Assembly (NCBI RefSeq): GCF_003387475.1 | Contig: NZ_QUNO01000003.1 | Location: forward strand, 620,001 to 684,000 | Direction of reading: 5' to 3' | DNA from: Kutzneria buriramensis | GTDB taxonomy: Bacteria > Actinomycetota > Actinomycetes > Mycobacteriales > Pseudonocardiaceae | DNA: 64,000 bases | Shown: piece by piece, positions 33,201-40,073 of the stretch | Layout of the letters: every line of letters begins with the position of its first letter | Position numbering within the stretch: position 1 is the stretch's first letter | The notes under the pieces: model-generated | What the model saw: only the letters and a program-made list of their open reading frames with translations | Told to the model about the DNA's origin: nothing | The model's database searches: none | Made by a program: the position numbers and the translations under genes

Positions 33201-35176
33201 TCCATCTGCGCGAGGAGTTCGGCGACCGCCTCGGGGCCGTAGTCCTCGTCGCCGCCCTGCACCAGGTTGTAGGCCTCGTCGATGAACAGCACGCCGCCGT
33301 AGGCCTGCTCGATCAGCTTGCGCGTCTTGCCGGACGTCTCGCCGATGTACTCGCCGACGAGGTCGGCCCGCATGCACTCGACGAGCTGACCGCCGGCGAG
33401 CACACCCAGCTCCCGGTACAGCTCGGCGATCACGCGGGCCATGGTGGTCTTCGCCGTGCCGGGGTTGCCGGTGAAGACGAGGTGCCGGCTGCGCTGCGGG
33501 ATCGGCAGGCCGGCGGCGCGACGGCGCTCGTCCACCTGAAGCTCCGACACCAGCGCGTTGACCTGGCGTTTCACCGAGTCCAGGCCGACCATGCCGTTCA
33601 GCTCGGCCAGCAGCTCGGCGGCGGACTTGCGGTCGCTGTTGCCGGCCGCCTTGCGCAGCTCCTCCAGGTCCGGCACGTCGATGCGCACCATGCCAGGCAT
33701 GGCGCTGCGCATGATCGCGCTCTGGCAGGCGGTCTCGATCACCGCCTCGACCCGGCGGGCGCCGCCCATCGTGCGGTGTGCGCGGCCGCCGGTGATCAGG
33801 TCGGCCATGCCGGCGCGGGCCTGCGGCGTCATCGACGCCTGGCGCTCCGCGGCCAGGACGTCGAGCAGCACCTCGGCGGCGGCCCGCTGTTCGAAGTCCG
33901 GCAGGTGGTAGACGAGCGCGCGCTGCGCCACCGCCGGCGCCGCGTCGGTGAGCTGCTTGAGGAACGCCGGCGTGCCGGCCAGCACCAGCACCGAGCACTC
34001 GTCCTGGTCGTGCGCGACGTCCACGATGATGTCGATCATGCTGCCGCGCTCGCCCGCGTCGGCCAGCAGCGCGTCGGCATTCTCGATCATCAGCACCGGC
34101 GTCTTCTTGAACTCCGCCGTCAGCGCCGCCCGCGTCACCGCTTCGAGTGATTTCTCCTGTTCCTTCGCCGACAGGATCAGGCTCGCCGCGGTCTTGATCA
34201 CCGGCTCGCTCTCGGAGATCGCCTCCGTCACCTTCATGAAGGGGGCGAACGAGCGCACCAGGCGGCGCTGGCCGCTGTGCTGCTGGCCGATCAGCAGGAT
34301 GACCGGGTTGGCCTGGCCGGCGGTGTTCTCCGCGTGCCGGATGCCGTCCGCCCACATGATCACGCGCTTGGCCTTCTCGAAGAAGGCCGCCACGGGTTCG
34401 CCGGTGCGCACGAAGTGGCCGCCGCCGTAGAGCGGCTCGGCCACCGCGGCGGGACCTTGTGGCTGCTGCGGCAACGAAGGCGGACCTTGTTGCGGCAGCG
34501 GCGGCGGTCCCTGCTGGGGAAGCGGTGGCGGGCTTTGCTGGGGCAGCGGCGGGGGCGCCTGCTGTGGCACCGGCTGGAACTGCTGCGTCGGCTGCGCGTT
34601 GGGCGGCGGCTGGAAGGCTTGCGGCGCCGGGAATTGCGGCTGCTGCGGGAACGGCTGTGATGCCGGCTGCTGCGGATAGAGCGATCCCGGCTGCGGAAAC
34701 GGTTGCGACACCGGCGCTTCCGGGTAGGGCGACCCCGGCTGCTGCGTCGGCTGAGACGCCGGCACCGCCGGGTACGGCGACCCCGGCTGCTGCATCGGCT
34801 GAGACGCCGGCACCGCCGGGTACGGCGAGCCTGGCTGCTCCGGATACAGCGAGCCGGCCTGCGGCATCGGCCGGGGCACCGGCTGTGGCATCTGCGGCTG
34901 GGCCACGGGCTGCGACGCCGGCTGCGGCATGGGCTGTGACATCGGTTGCTGCGGCGCCGCGCTGCCCGGCAGCTGCGACGGCCGGGCCGTCGCGCGGAAG
35001 CCCGGGTCCATCGGCGGGGACATCGCCCGCCACTGCCCCACTCCGCGCCACCACAGCCACGGCTGGCCCGGGTTGAGCAGCCACCACGCGCCGTCCGGTG
35101 TGGTCAGGACGGTCGTGCGGCCCATCGCGGCCCCGCGCTCGGCCTCCGCGAACGGGTCCCAACCCGCGCCCGTCAT
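30296..35176 (-). CDS. Giant protein with four tandem CbxX/CfqX-type AAA+ ATPase modules
   Basis: 1626 residues. Residues 1-60 have Trp-rich PDGAWWLLNPGQPWLWW. Residues about 75-255 are Pro/Gln-rich with tandem QQPGSPYPAVPASQP and PPLPQQG repeats. Residues about 265-500 form a degenerate AAA domain lacking the Walker Lys (GQQHSGQRRL). Four near-identical AAA+ modules follow with about 280-residue periodicity; each has RSRHLVFTGNPGTAKTT (Walker A near residues 569, 849, 1129, 1409), FIDEAY/FVDEAY (Walker B) and NPGLRSRF or a variant. The modules belong to the CbxX/CfqX (SpoVK, EccA-like) group. Start ATG 35176 after GGAGGGGGA. It is coupled to the S41 peptidase. The substrate is unknown. Confidence 0.88.
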   Translation of the reverse strand: MTGAGWDPFAEAERGAAMGRTTVLTTPDGAWWLLNPGQPWLWWRGVGQWRAMSPPMDPGFRATARPSQLPGSAAPQQPMSQPMPQPASQPVAQPQMPQPVPRPMPQAGSLYPEQPGSPYPAVPASQPMQQPGSPYPAVPASQPTQQPGSPYPEAPVSQPFPQPGSLYPQQPASQPFPQQPQFPAPQAFQPPPNAQPTQQFQPVPQQAPPPLPQQSPPPLPQQGPPPLPQQGPPSLPQQPQGPAAVAEPLYGGGHFVRTGEPVAAFFEKAKRVIMWADGIRHAENTAGQANPVILLIGQQHSGQRRLVRSFAPFMKVTEAISESEPVIKTAASLILSAKEQEKSLEAVTRAALTAEFKKTPVLMIENADALLADAGERGSMIDIIVDVAHDQDECSVLVLAGTPAFLKQLTDAAPAVAQRALVYHLPDFEQRAAAEVLLDVLAAERQASMTPQARAGMADLITGGRAHRTMGGARRVEAVIETACQSAIMRSAMPGMVRIDVPDLEELRKAAGNSDRKSAAELLAELNGMVGLDSVKRQVNALVSELQVDERRRAAGLPIPQRSRHLVFTGNPGTAKTTMARVIAELYRELGVLAGGQLVECMRADLVGEYIGETSGKTRKLIEQAYGGVLFIDEAYNLVQGGDEDYGPEAVAELLAQMENHRDDLIVIVAGYPREMSTFLDSNPGLRSRFQTRIEFPDYSNEELARIFQLMAKAQGYELGPDLLAALPVRMSRVNRGKGFANGRSARQLLEATISRQSARLAANPNADVASLNRLVAADIPAPGDTGVRMGAVGRQRNLPELLSELDKMIGLEPVKRRVRSMVAEMDIDRQRRQQGLPISPRSRHLVFTGNPGTAKTTVARLIGEIYRELGVVTSGHVIEAQRSDLVAEYTGQTAPKTRAVCEDALGGILFVDEAYTLVSDKQGDFGGEAVAELLVQMENHRADMIVIVAGYPKLMDDFMEANPGLRSRFANRVEFPDYSNEELAKIFLAMAHDQGYTASGDLVAALPDRIRLIPRGRGFANGRSARQLLEATLTQQAARLAGAGQADAATLNALTAADLPAPDEAGVSQGSGGRRKTLPELLSELDTMIGLEPVKQRVKAMVAEMDIDSKRRAAGMKTAERSRHLVFTGNPGTAKTTVARLIAQIYRELGVVSSGHVVEAQRSDLVAEYLGQTAPKTRAVCESAMGGVLFVDEAYTLVSGTQGDYGPEAVAELLVQMENHRDDLIVIAAGYPKEMDDFMEANPGLRSRFANRVEFPDYSNEELARIFEVMAQGQGYRLAEDLLSALPQRITRIPRGRGFANGRSSRQLLEATITKQSGRLAAAGNVDASVLNLLVAADLPAPEDSGVQQGDGGKRRSLADLLAELDGMIGLAPVKEQVHTLVAETRVDARRRSAGLKVAPRSRHLVFTGNPGTAKTTVARLIAQLFREMGVLSSGHLVETSRPDLIAEYLGQTATKTRAVCEKAIGGVLFIDEAYTLVGATQGDYGPEAIAEILVQMENHRDDLLVIAAGYPADMDRFLDANSGLRSRFGATVNFPDYSNEELTGIFEAMARSQSYLLADDLRAALPAAIAAIDRGVGFANGRSARGLLERTIARQAVRLGGPDVDLDALPDEELQTLHAVDLPA
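31916..31928. repeat. GTCCA-N3-YGGAC palindrome, copy 6
   Basis: GTCCAATTCGGAC lies in the third AAA+ module. The related site in the second module is copy 7 at 32756. Confidence 0.4.
32756..32768. repeat. GTCCA-N3-YGGAC palindrome, copy 7
   Basis: GTCCAACTCGGAC is paralogous in position to copy 6, so these two are not independent. Confidence 0.35.
34470..34880 (-). repeat. Pro/Gln-rich coding repeats in the AAA+ protein
   Basis: Tandem in-frame repeats encode QQPGSPYPAVPASQP-like units (about 34720-34840) and PPLPQQG-like units (about 34480-34560), forming a disordered linker. Confidence 0.7.
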
Positions 35177-35260
35177 CGCTCCCCCTCCGCAGCCTGTGTT
35201 CGCCTGGCAGCTTACGGTGGCGGCCGTTCACCGGGGCGCTGGCGTGCGGGCGTGACCGAC

Positions 35261-35266
35261 TAGGTT
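35261..35266 (+). promoter_or_regulatory. -10 element for leaderless argA mRNA
   Basis: TAGGTT lies exactly 6 bases before the GTG start at 35273. Confidence 0.5.
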
Positions 35267-35272
35267 GACGAC

Positions 35273-35776
35273 GTGGACAACGGTCTTCTCGTGCGGCGGG
35301 CTCGCATCGCCGACGTGCGCGCGATCAAGGCGCTCGTCGACCATTACGCGGGCAAGGTGTTGCTGGCCAAACAGCTGGTCACGCTGTACGAGTCCGTGCA
35401 GGAGTTCTGGGTGGCCGAGCTCGACGGCAAGCTCGTCGGCTGCGGGGCGCTGCACGTGCTCTGGGAGGACCTGGCCGAGATCCGCACCGTCGCCGTCGAC
35501 CCGCTGACGTCCGGGCGCGGCATCGGGCACGCCATCGTCGGCCGGCTCGTGGAGCTCGCCCGGGAGCTGGGCCTGGCGCGGATCTTCGTGCTCACCTTCG
35601 AGACGCAGTTCTTCAGCCGGCACGGCTTCGTGGAGATCGAGGGCACCCCGGTGTCGCCCGAGGTGTACGACGAGATGCTGCGCTCGTTCGACGAGGGCGT
35701 CGCCGAGTTCCTCGACCTCACGTACGTGAAGCCGAACACGCTCGGGAACAGCCGAATGTTGCTGCAACTCTTCTAA
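35273..35776 (+). CDS. argA: Amino-acid N-acetyltransferase (actinobacterial ArgA-type GNAT)
   Basis: A 167-residue single-domain GNAT with IRTVAVDPLTSGRGIGHAIVGRLVELAREL (acetyl-CoA-binding V/I-x-P and R-G-x-G-x-G/A loop) and FFSRHGFVEI. Its position near ftsK and pgsA matches the mycobacterial ArgA-type enzyme that acetylates L-glutamate or glutamine at the first step of arginine synthesis. Start GTG 35273, leaderless. The stop lies inside a 24-base inverted repeat that may be the operator of the next gene. Confidence 0.85.
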   Translation: MDNGLLVRRARIADVRAIKALVDHYAGKVLLAKQLVTLYESVQEFWVAELDGKLVGCGALHVLWEDLAEIRTVAVDPLTSGRGIGHAIVGRLVELARELGLARIFVLTFETQFFSRHGFVEIEGTPVSPEVYDEMLRSFDEGVAEFLDLTYVKPNTLGNSRMLLQLF

Positions 35777-35791
35777 TTACAACTAGAAGAG
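35768..35791. promoter_or_regulatory. Inverted repeat upstream of the merR gene (candidate operator)
   Basis: CTCTTCTA-ATTACAAC-TAGAAGAG has perfect 8-base arms around an 8-base spacer. It overlaps the argA stop and lies immediately before a TTGACC hexamer (35794-35799) that could be a -35. An A+T-rich operator in a G+C-rich setting suggests autoregulation by the MerR-like protein. Confidence 0.5.
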
Positions 35792-35829
35792 TATTGACCG
35801 GACGAGTCCGGGCACGCGAGGATCGTCGT

Positions 35830-36630
35830 GTGTCCGTGGAGGAGCTCGCTGCCGAGGTCGGCCTGCCGACCAGCACGATCCGCATGTACCAGACCAAGGG
35901 TCTGCTGCATGCGCCGCGACGCGTCGGCCGCACCGCCCGCTACGACGCCAGTCACGTGCAGCGGCTCCGGCTCGTGCAGCGGCTCCAGGACCGGGGCTTC
36001 TCCCTGCCCGCCATCGCGCAGCTGCTCGCCGCCCGGGACCGCGGCGACACCGTCGCCGACGTCCTCGGGCTCGCCCCCGACGGTCCCGAGGACTGGATTC
36101 CCATCGGCATCAACGAGATCCGCGCGCTGGTGTCCGTACGGGAGCTGCGACCGTCGCTGCTGCGCCGGGCCACCCAGCTCGGTCTCGTCAAGTGGCGGCA
36201 CGGCCGGCCGCACACCCGCCGCTGGGCCCTCGAGAGCGGCTCCCGCCTCTGCCAGCTCACCATCGGGCCGCAGGAGGTGCTCGGCCAGTACGAGCGTCTG
36301 CGCGAGGCCACCGACCGCGTCGCCGCCGACTTCGTCGACGTCTTCCAGCGGCACGTGTGGCCGTCCATCGCCGAGACCAGCGGGCAGGCCGACCAGCTCG
36401 ACCAGGTCCGGTCGCTGCTGATCGAGCTCACCAGCACCGCCGAGAGCGTCGTCGTCGGCGCGCTGCGGGAGTCCATTCGCGACGCCACCGAGCAGTTCGC
36501 CGCCACCCACGGGCTGCTCGAGGACGACCCCGCCTGGCTCGCCGAGCCCGTGCCGGCCATCGCCGAGCGGCTCACCGAGCCCGGCGGCGAGGAGCCCGAC
36601 ATCGAGGGATTCCTCGCCGGCGAGGACTAG
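35830..36630 (+). CDS. MerR-family transcriptional regulator
   Basis: 266 residues from the GTG at 35830. The N-terminal winged HTH is SVEELAAEVGLPTSTIRMYQTKGLLHAPRRVGRTARYDASHVQRLRLVQRLQDRGFSLPAI, the MerR DNA-binding domain. The rest is a helical effector domain with no Cys cluster, so metal sensing is unlikely. An upstream TTG at 35794 would add 12 residues, but that TTG falls in a possible -35, and GAGGAT sits close to 35830. The inverted repeat upstream suggests self-control. A strong hairpin starts at its stop codon. Confidence 0.85.
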   Translation: MSVEELAAEVGLPTSTIRMYQTKGLLHAPRRVGRTARYDASHVQRLRLVQRLQDRGFSLPAIAQLLAARDRGDTVADVLGLAPDGPEDWIPIGINEIRALVSVRELRPSLLRRATQLGLVKWRHGRPHTRRWALESGSRLCQLTIGPQEVLGQYERLREATDRVAADFVDVFQRHVWPSIAETSGQADQLDQVRSLLIELTSTAESVVVGALRESIRDATEQFAATHGLLEDDPAWLAEPVPAIAERLTEPGGEEPDIEGFLAGED

Positions 36631-36677
36631 CGGCTGGGCGCGCCGTAACCAGGGGGTGCGGCGCGCCCAGCCGCTAG
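36627..36677 (+). terminator. Perfect 19-bp hairpin after merR
   Basis: Arms 36627-36645 and 36659-36677 are perfectly complementary with a 13-base loop. The left arm contains the merR stop codon. The right arm runs into the -10 hexamer of the next gene. Confidence 0.8.
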
Positions 36678-36680
36678 TCT
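36675..36680 (+). promoter_or_regulatory. -10 element for leaderless HSP90-like gene
   Basis: TAGTCT lies exactly 6 bases before the ATG at 36687. Its first three bases are the end of the merR terminator stem. Confidence 0.5.
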
Positions 36681-36686
36681 CGTCGG

Positions 36687-38936
36687 ATGGCCAGCGGTGG
36701 CAACGACAACTCGATCTCCGGGCACGTCTCCAACGCCGTGCAGGCACACACGGTGTACGGGGGCATCCACCAGTACGCATCGCCGCAGGCCGCCCCGCCG
36801 CCGACCGATCCATGGGGCCGGCTGGTCCACGACTCCAAGGCCTGGCAGCCCTCGCACGACCGCTCCCCCGCCATCGCTGTCGCCGGCCAACTGGCCGCGC
36901 TGAATCCCGCTCTTCCCGCCGAGGACCGCTGGCTCGACGACTCCTTCGTCACGCGCTTCTCCCAGAGCGTTGACTGGGTCGTCAACAGACTCAGCGAGGA
37001 GTACATGTTCAGCCAGGCCGAGGCGACCCTGCTCGCACTGATTCCGCTGCTGCACGAAGTAGTGTGGCGGCGCGCCGCTGAGAGAAGGTTGCCCGCCGTT
37101 CCCGACAAGGAGCTGGCAAAGGTCGACAGCCGGCTTGCCGCCCGAATGAAGGAGCACGAAGAGATCCGATGGTGGCTGCGGCACCGCTGGCTGTGGCTCG
37201 AGGCCGACGTGCTCGCCACCGACGCGATCAACACCGTGCTCGAGGAGATCGACGGGTTGGAGGAGTTCAAGTCCGAGCGGGCGGCAGTACTCCTGCAAGG
37301 CCTTCGCCTTGACACGCACCAACTCTGCGAGGGGTCGCGGATCAACGAACTGAACGAGCAGCAGACGATCCACGGCGGAACCGGCGACGAGCAACCACTC
37401 AGTCTTCCGCTCCTCAGCCTCGTCCTCGCCATCGCGTATCGCAAGACGATCGACACGACCGACCTGTCCAGCGTCATCACATGGCACGGTCCGACGGTGC
37501 TCGACCATCTACACGAAACCGTGTCAGCGGTGTTCTGGCAGGTCCATGCCGGCTGCCTGCTGCCGTTCGCGAAATGTCATCACGCCGCCGTTGCCGCGGC
37601 ACTACACGAACACACAAACCACCTCGACGAGTTCCTGCACGCCGTTCGCCGCGCCGCAGAGGACCCCACCGTCCTCCATCCCCTGCGACGACTGCCGGGG
37701 CGTGCCATCGGCGGCAGCATCCGCGCCGCCAAGGGGCCGGACGGCAAGGAGGCGTTCAGCGGCTGGAGCCGGTTCACCATCGACGAGGAGCGGCTGCGGG
37801 AGCTGGTGATGGGCGTTCAGCTCTACCACGACCGGAGTCTGGCGATTCGTGAGATGTACCAGAACGCTCTCGACGCATGCCGCTACCGCCGGGCGCGGGA
37901 GATGTACCTGGACGCGACCACCGACGACCGCGAGTCGCGTTGGATCGGTCAGATCGCCTTCAAGCAGGGTGTCGACGCCTCTGGCCCCTACCTCGACTGC
38001 GTCGACAACGGCATCGGCATGGGCCACGCGGAACTTGTCGGTGCCTTCGCCCAGGCCGGTGCCCGCTTCGCCGACCTCGACGAGTTCCGGCGTGAGCAGG
38101 TGGAGTGGTCACGCGCGAACCCGCCGATCGAGCTGCACCCGAACAGCCGCTTCGGCATCGGCGTGCACAGCTACTTCATGCTGGCCAACGAGATCACCGT
38201 CACCACGTGCCGCATGGACAGGAAAACCGGGCACGCGGGCGCGGAGCTGACCGTCAAGATCATCGGTCCCGGTCAGCTCTTCGAGATCAAAGAGACCGCT
38301 GAACGGGGAACCATCGGCACCAAGGTCCGCCTGCACCTAAACCGCAGTCTTCCCGAATCCTGCGTCGCCATTCTGACCCGCCTGCTGGCCGTCGCGGAGT
38401 TTGAGACCACCGCCGAGGACGGGGAGCTCAACCAGCGGTGGGATCCTGGCATCTTCAAGCCCCGTGAAGGATTTCGCGATGACGGCGGTTACAACGCACA
38501 CGGAGAAACCGCATCCACCACCGGCGGCCAGGTTCTCTGGTGCGAGAAAGGCGGTGGCCTACTTATCGACGGTCTGCACGTCACACCCAAATCGGACGAT
38601 CCGACGTACGAGGAACTGGGTACGCTCGTCAATCTGACGGGCCGCGAGGCACCATCCCCGTCGACAGATCGAAAGGAGATCCTGGAACACGTCGGCCCTC
38701 GCGTCACCAAATTACAGAAGGCCGCACTCGCCTACCTCGCCGACTCAAAACTCCTCCTTTCGAAAGATTGGATAGACCGCCTCGGGCGACAAAACCCCCA
38801 ACTCGCGGATCTTATTACCGACCACTACCCCGAACATCGCCGATTTTCTGAAGACCGCACGATCGCCCCCAAATTCGGGCGACAGCTCACCAAAACATCC
38901 GTGCATGACACCATACTGGACCATATACTACTCTGA
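36687..38936 (+). CDS. Conflict-system protein: RHIM-like motif + inactive-HD-like region + HSP90-type ATPase
   Basis: 749 residues. Residues 6-28 read NDNSISGHVSNAVQA and continue to a YGGIH end, a RHIM-like amyloid signalling motif. A Pro/Ala linker follows. A helical region (about 75-340, with LIPLLHEVVWRR) resembles the inactive HD domains described in prokaryotic conflict systems. From about residue 370 a GHKL/HSP90 ATPase has all nucleotide-binding boxes: EMYQNALDACRYRR (N box), DCVDNGIGM (G1) and SRFGIGVHSYFM (G2). The stop TGA at 38934 is followed in the same frame by the wHTH-repeat ORF. G+C falls toward the 3' end and a TTA codon occurs (38712). It is probably a defence or self/non-self response protein. 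Confidence 0.8.
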   Translation: MASGGNDNSISGHVSNAVQAHTVYGGIHQYASPQAAPPPTDPWGRLVHDSKAWQPSHDRSPAIAVAGQLAALNPALPAEDRWLDDSFVTRFSQSVDWVVNRLSEEYMFSQAEATLLALIPLLHEVVWRRAAERRLPAVPDKELAKVDSRLAARMKEHEEIRWWLRHRWLWLEADVLATDAINTVLEEIDGLEEFKSERAAVLLQGLRLDTHQLCEGSRINELNEQQTIHGGTGDEQPLSLPLLSLVLAIAYRKTIDTTDLSSVITWHGPTVLDHLHETVSAVFWQVHAGCLLPFAKCHHAAVAAALHEHTNHLDEFLHAVRRAAEDPTVLHPLRRLPGRAIGGSIRAAKGPDGKEAFSGWSRFTIDEERLRELVMGVQLYHDRSLAIREMYQNALDACRYRRAREMYLDATTDDRESRWIGQIAFKQGVDASGPYLDCVDNGIGMGHAELVGAFAQAGARFADLDEFRREQVEWSRANPPIELHPNSRFGIGVHSYFMLANEITVTTCRMDRKTGHAGAELTVKIIGPGQLFEIKETAERGTIGTKVRLHLNRSLPESCVAILTRLLAVAEFETTAEDGELNQRWDPGIFKPREGFRDDGGYNAHGETASTTGGQVLWCEKGGGLLIDGLHVTPKSDDPTYEELGTLVNLTGREAPSPSTDRKEILEHVGPRVTKLQKAALAYLADSKLLLSKDWIDRLGRQNPQLADLITDHYPEHRRFSEDRTIAPKFGRQLTKTSVHDTILDHILL

Positions 38937-38975
38937 CGACTGCTCGCAAACGGCGATCCGGACAGCCTTGCCGCA

Positions 38976-40070
38976 TTGGCACCGGACGCCATGCCGGCCG
39001 GCACACTTCTCCAACCAAGACCGTCCGACGCATTTCTCCTCGGCAGCCCCAACTGGCGGTCAACGAAGCAACTGAGGACGCCGGGACACATCGTCTCCAC
39101 TGCCGAGAAGTTCGGAAGGTCAGCCCAGGAGATCGCCTTACGCTTGAGCAAGCTGGGTATCGAAGGTATTGAAGCCGGGCTGTACTCAAACGACCACTGG
39201 CGCACATACCGAGCCGAAATAGCCCTACTCGCCACCACCGATCCCCACTCGACCGGCTGGCACCCACAGTCCGAGGTCATGCCGTATCACCACCTCGCAA
39301 CAACGGCAAGAAGGATACAACTCCCCCTGGCCGACGCGATCAAAGTGGCGGAACACTATGACATCAGGGTGTCACCACCACCACCAGATGGCCCAATTAA
39401 GGCCAGCAATTCGATCGGCGACGTGATTGCCGCAGCACGTCACATGGGTGTCGGACTGGATAAATTCGTCACGTACACCGGGGAGATCAAGTTTGCAGAC
39501 CGCATAGATAACCTACTCCTGGAGGACATCGATGACACAAACAAGCCGATCGCCCTGGGACACCTGCACTACATCGCCCAAGAGCTCGATCTCGACATCG
39601 ACGAAGTCACACAGTACGTAGTAAACGTAGGATTGACACCTCCAAACGTTCGCAGGGAGTTGTCGACCGACGACCTGGAACTCATCAGCGTCGACCTGGA
39701 CGGCCGCGGCCCCTGGCTCGACACCAGACTACCGGTTCAGCCGCACCATTTGATCAAAGCCTACGCAGATTTGTACCTGCCACCCGAGCAAGTGGTCGCC
39801 AGGCTCACGAGCCTAGGCTTCAGAATGGCATTCGCAGAGCTACCCGATCTCACCGGCTTCCCCGATCTGACACTGCTTCGCCAGGCTTCCACAGGTCTTT
39901 ATCTAGATCCGGACAAGCCGGTCACGTTGGCCCATCTGGTACACGCCAGCCGTCGTCGCTCCGAACCAATCACCGACGTAGCGGAACGGTTGCAGAAGCT
40001 GGGCATGAAGGTGCCGGACCTGGCCACGACCGTCAGAAACGCCATGGCCAGGGTTCCGCGCGAGAACTGA
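38976..40070 (+). CDS. Array of winged-HTH-like repeats, in frame with the HSP90-like gene across one TGA
   Basis: The frame is open from 38937, directly after the HSP90-like stop; 38976 (TTG) is the first possible start and 38991 the first ATG. Neither has a ribosome binding site. The product (about 364 residues) has about six repeats of one shape, such as HIVSTAEKFGRSAQEIALRLSKLGIE, HHLATTARRIQLPLADAIKVAEHYDI and HLIKAYADLYLPPEQVVARLTSLGF. These resemble the wHTH repeats that accompany HSP90/iHD conflict proteins. Bases are clearly A+T-richer than the flanks (line 39481-39540 is about 48% G+C) and a TTA codon lies at 39138. It is most likely the C-terminal part of one protein, split by a nonsense codon or expressed by read-through. 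Confidence 0.65.
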   Translation: MAPDAMPAGTLLQPRPSDAFLLGSPNWRSTKQLRTPGHIVSTAEKFGRSAQEIALRLSKLGIEGIEAGLYSNDHWRTYRAEIALLATTDPHSTGWHPQSEVMPYHHLATTARRIQLPLADAIKVAEHYDIRVSPPPPDGPIKASNSIGDVIAAARHMGVGLDKFVTYTGEIKFADRIDNLLLEDIDDTNKPIALGHLHYIAQELDLDIDEVTQYVVNVGLTPPNVRRELSTDDLELISVDLDGRGPWLDTRLPVQPHHLIKAYADLYLPPEQVVARLTSLGFRMAFAELPDLTGFPDLTLLRQASTGLYLDPDKPVTLAHLVHASRRRSEPITDVAERLQKLGMKVPDLATTVRNAMARVPREN

Positions 40071-40073
40071 GGG

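Larger units (their letters stand above)
30330..33620 (-). repeat. Four tandem copies of a roughly 840-base AAA+ module
   Basis: The phrases encoding RSRHLVFTGNPGTAKTT, QMENHR and FPDYSNEEL recur at about 840-base spacing within the giant gene, with long stretches of identical bases (compare 30541-30960, 31381-31800, 32221-32640 and 33061-33480). This indicates internal duplication. Confidence 0.85.

Noticed and set aside
30330-33620. CRISPR-like periodic repeat
   Set aside because: The 840-base periodicity is coding duplication of AAA+ modules, not short direct repeats with spacers.
34470-34880. Non-coding tandem repeat array
   Set aside because: The repeats are in frame and encode the Pro/Gln-rich linker of the AAA+ protein.
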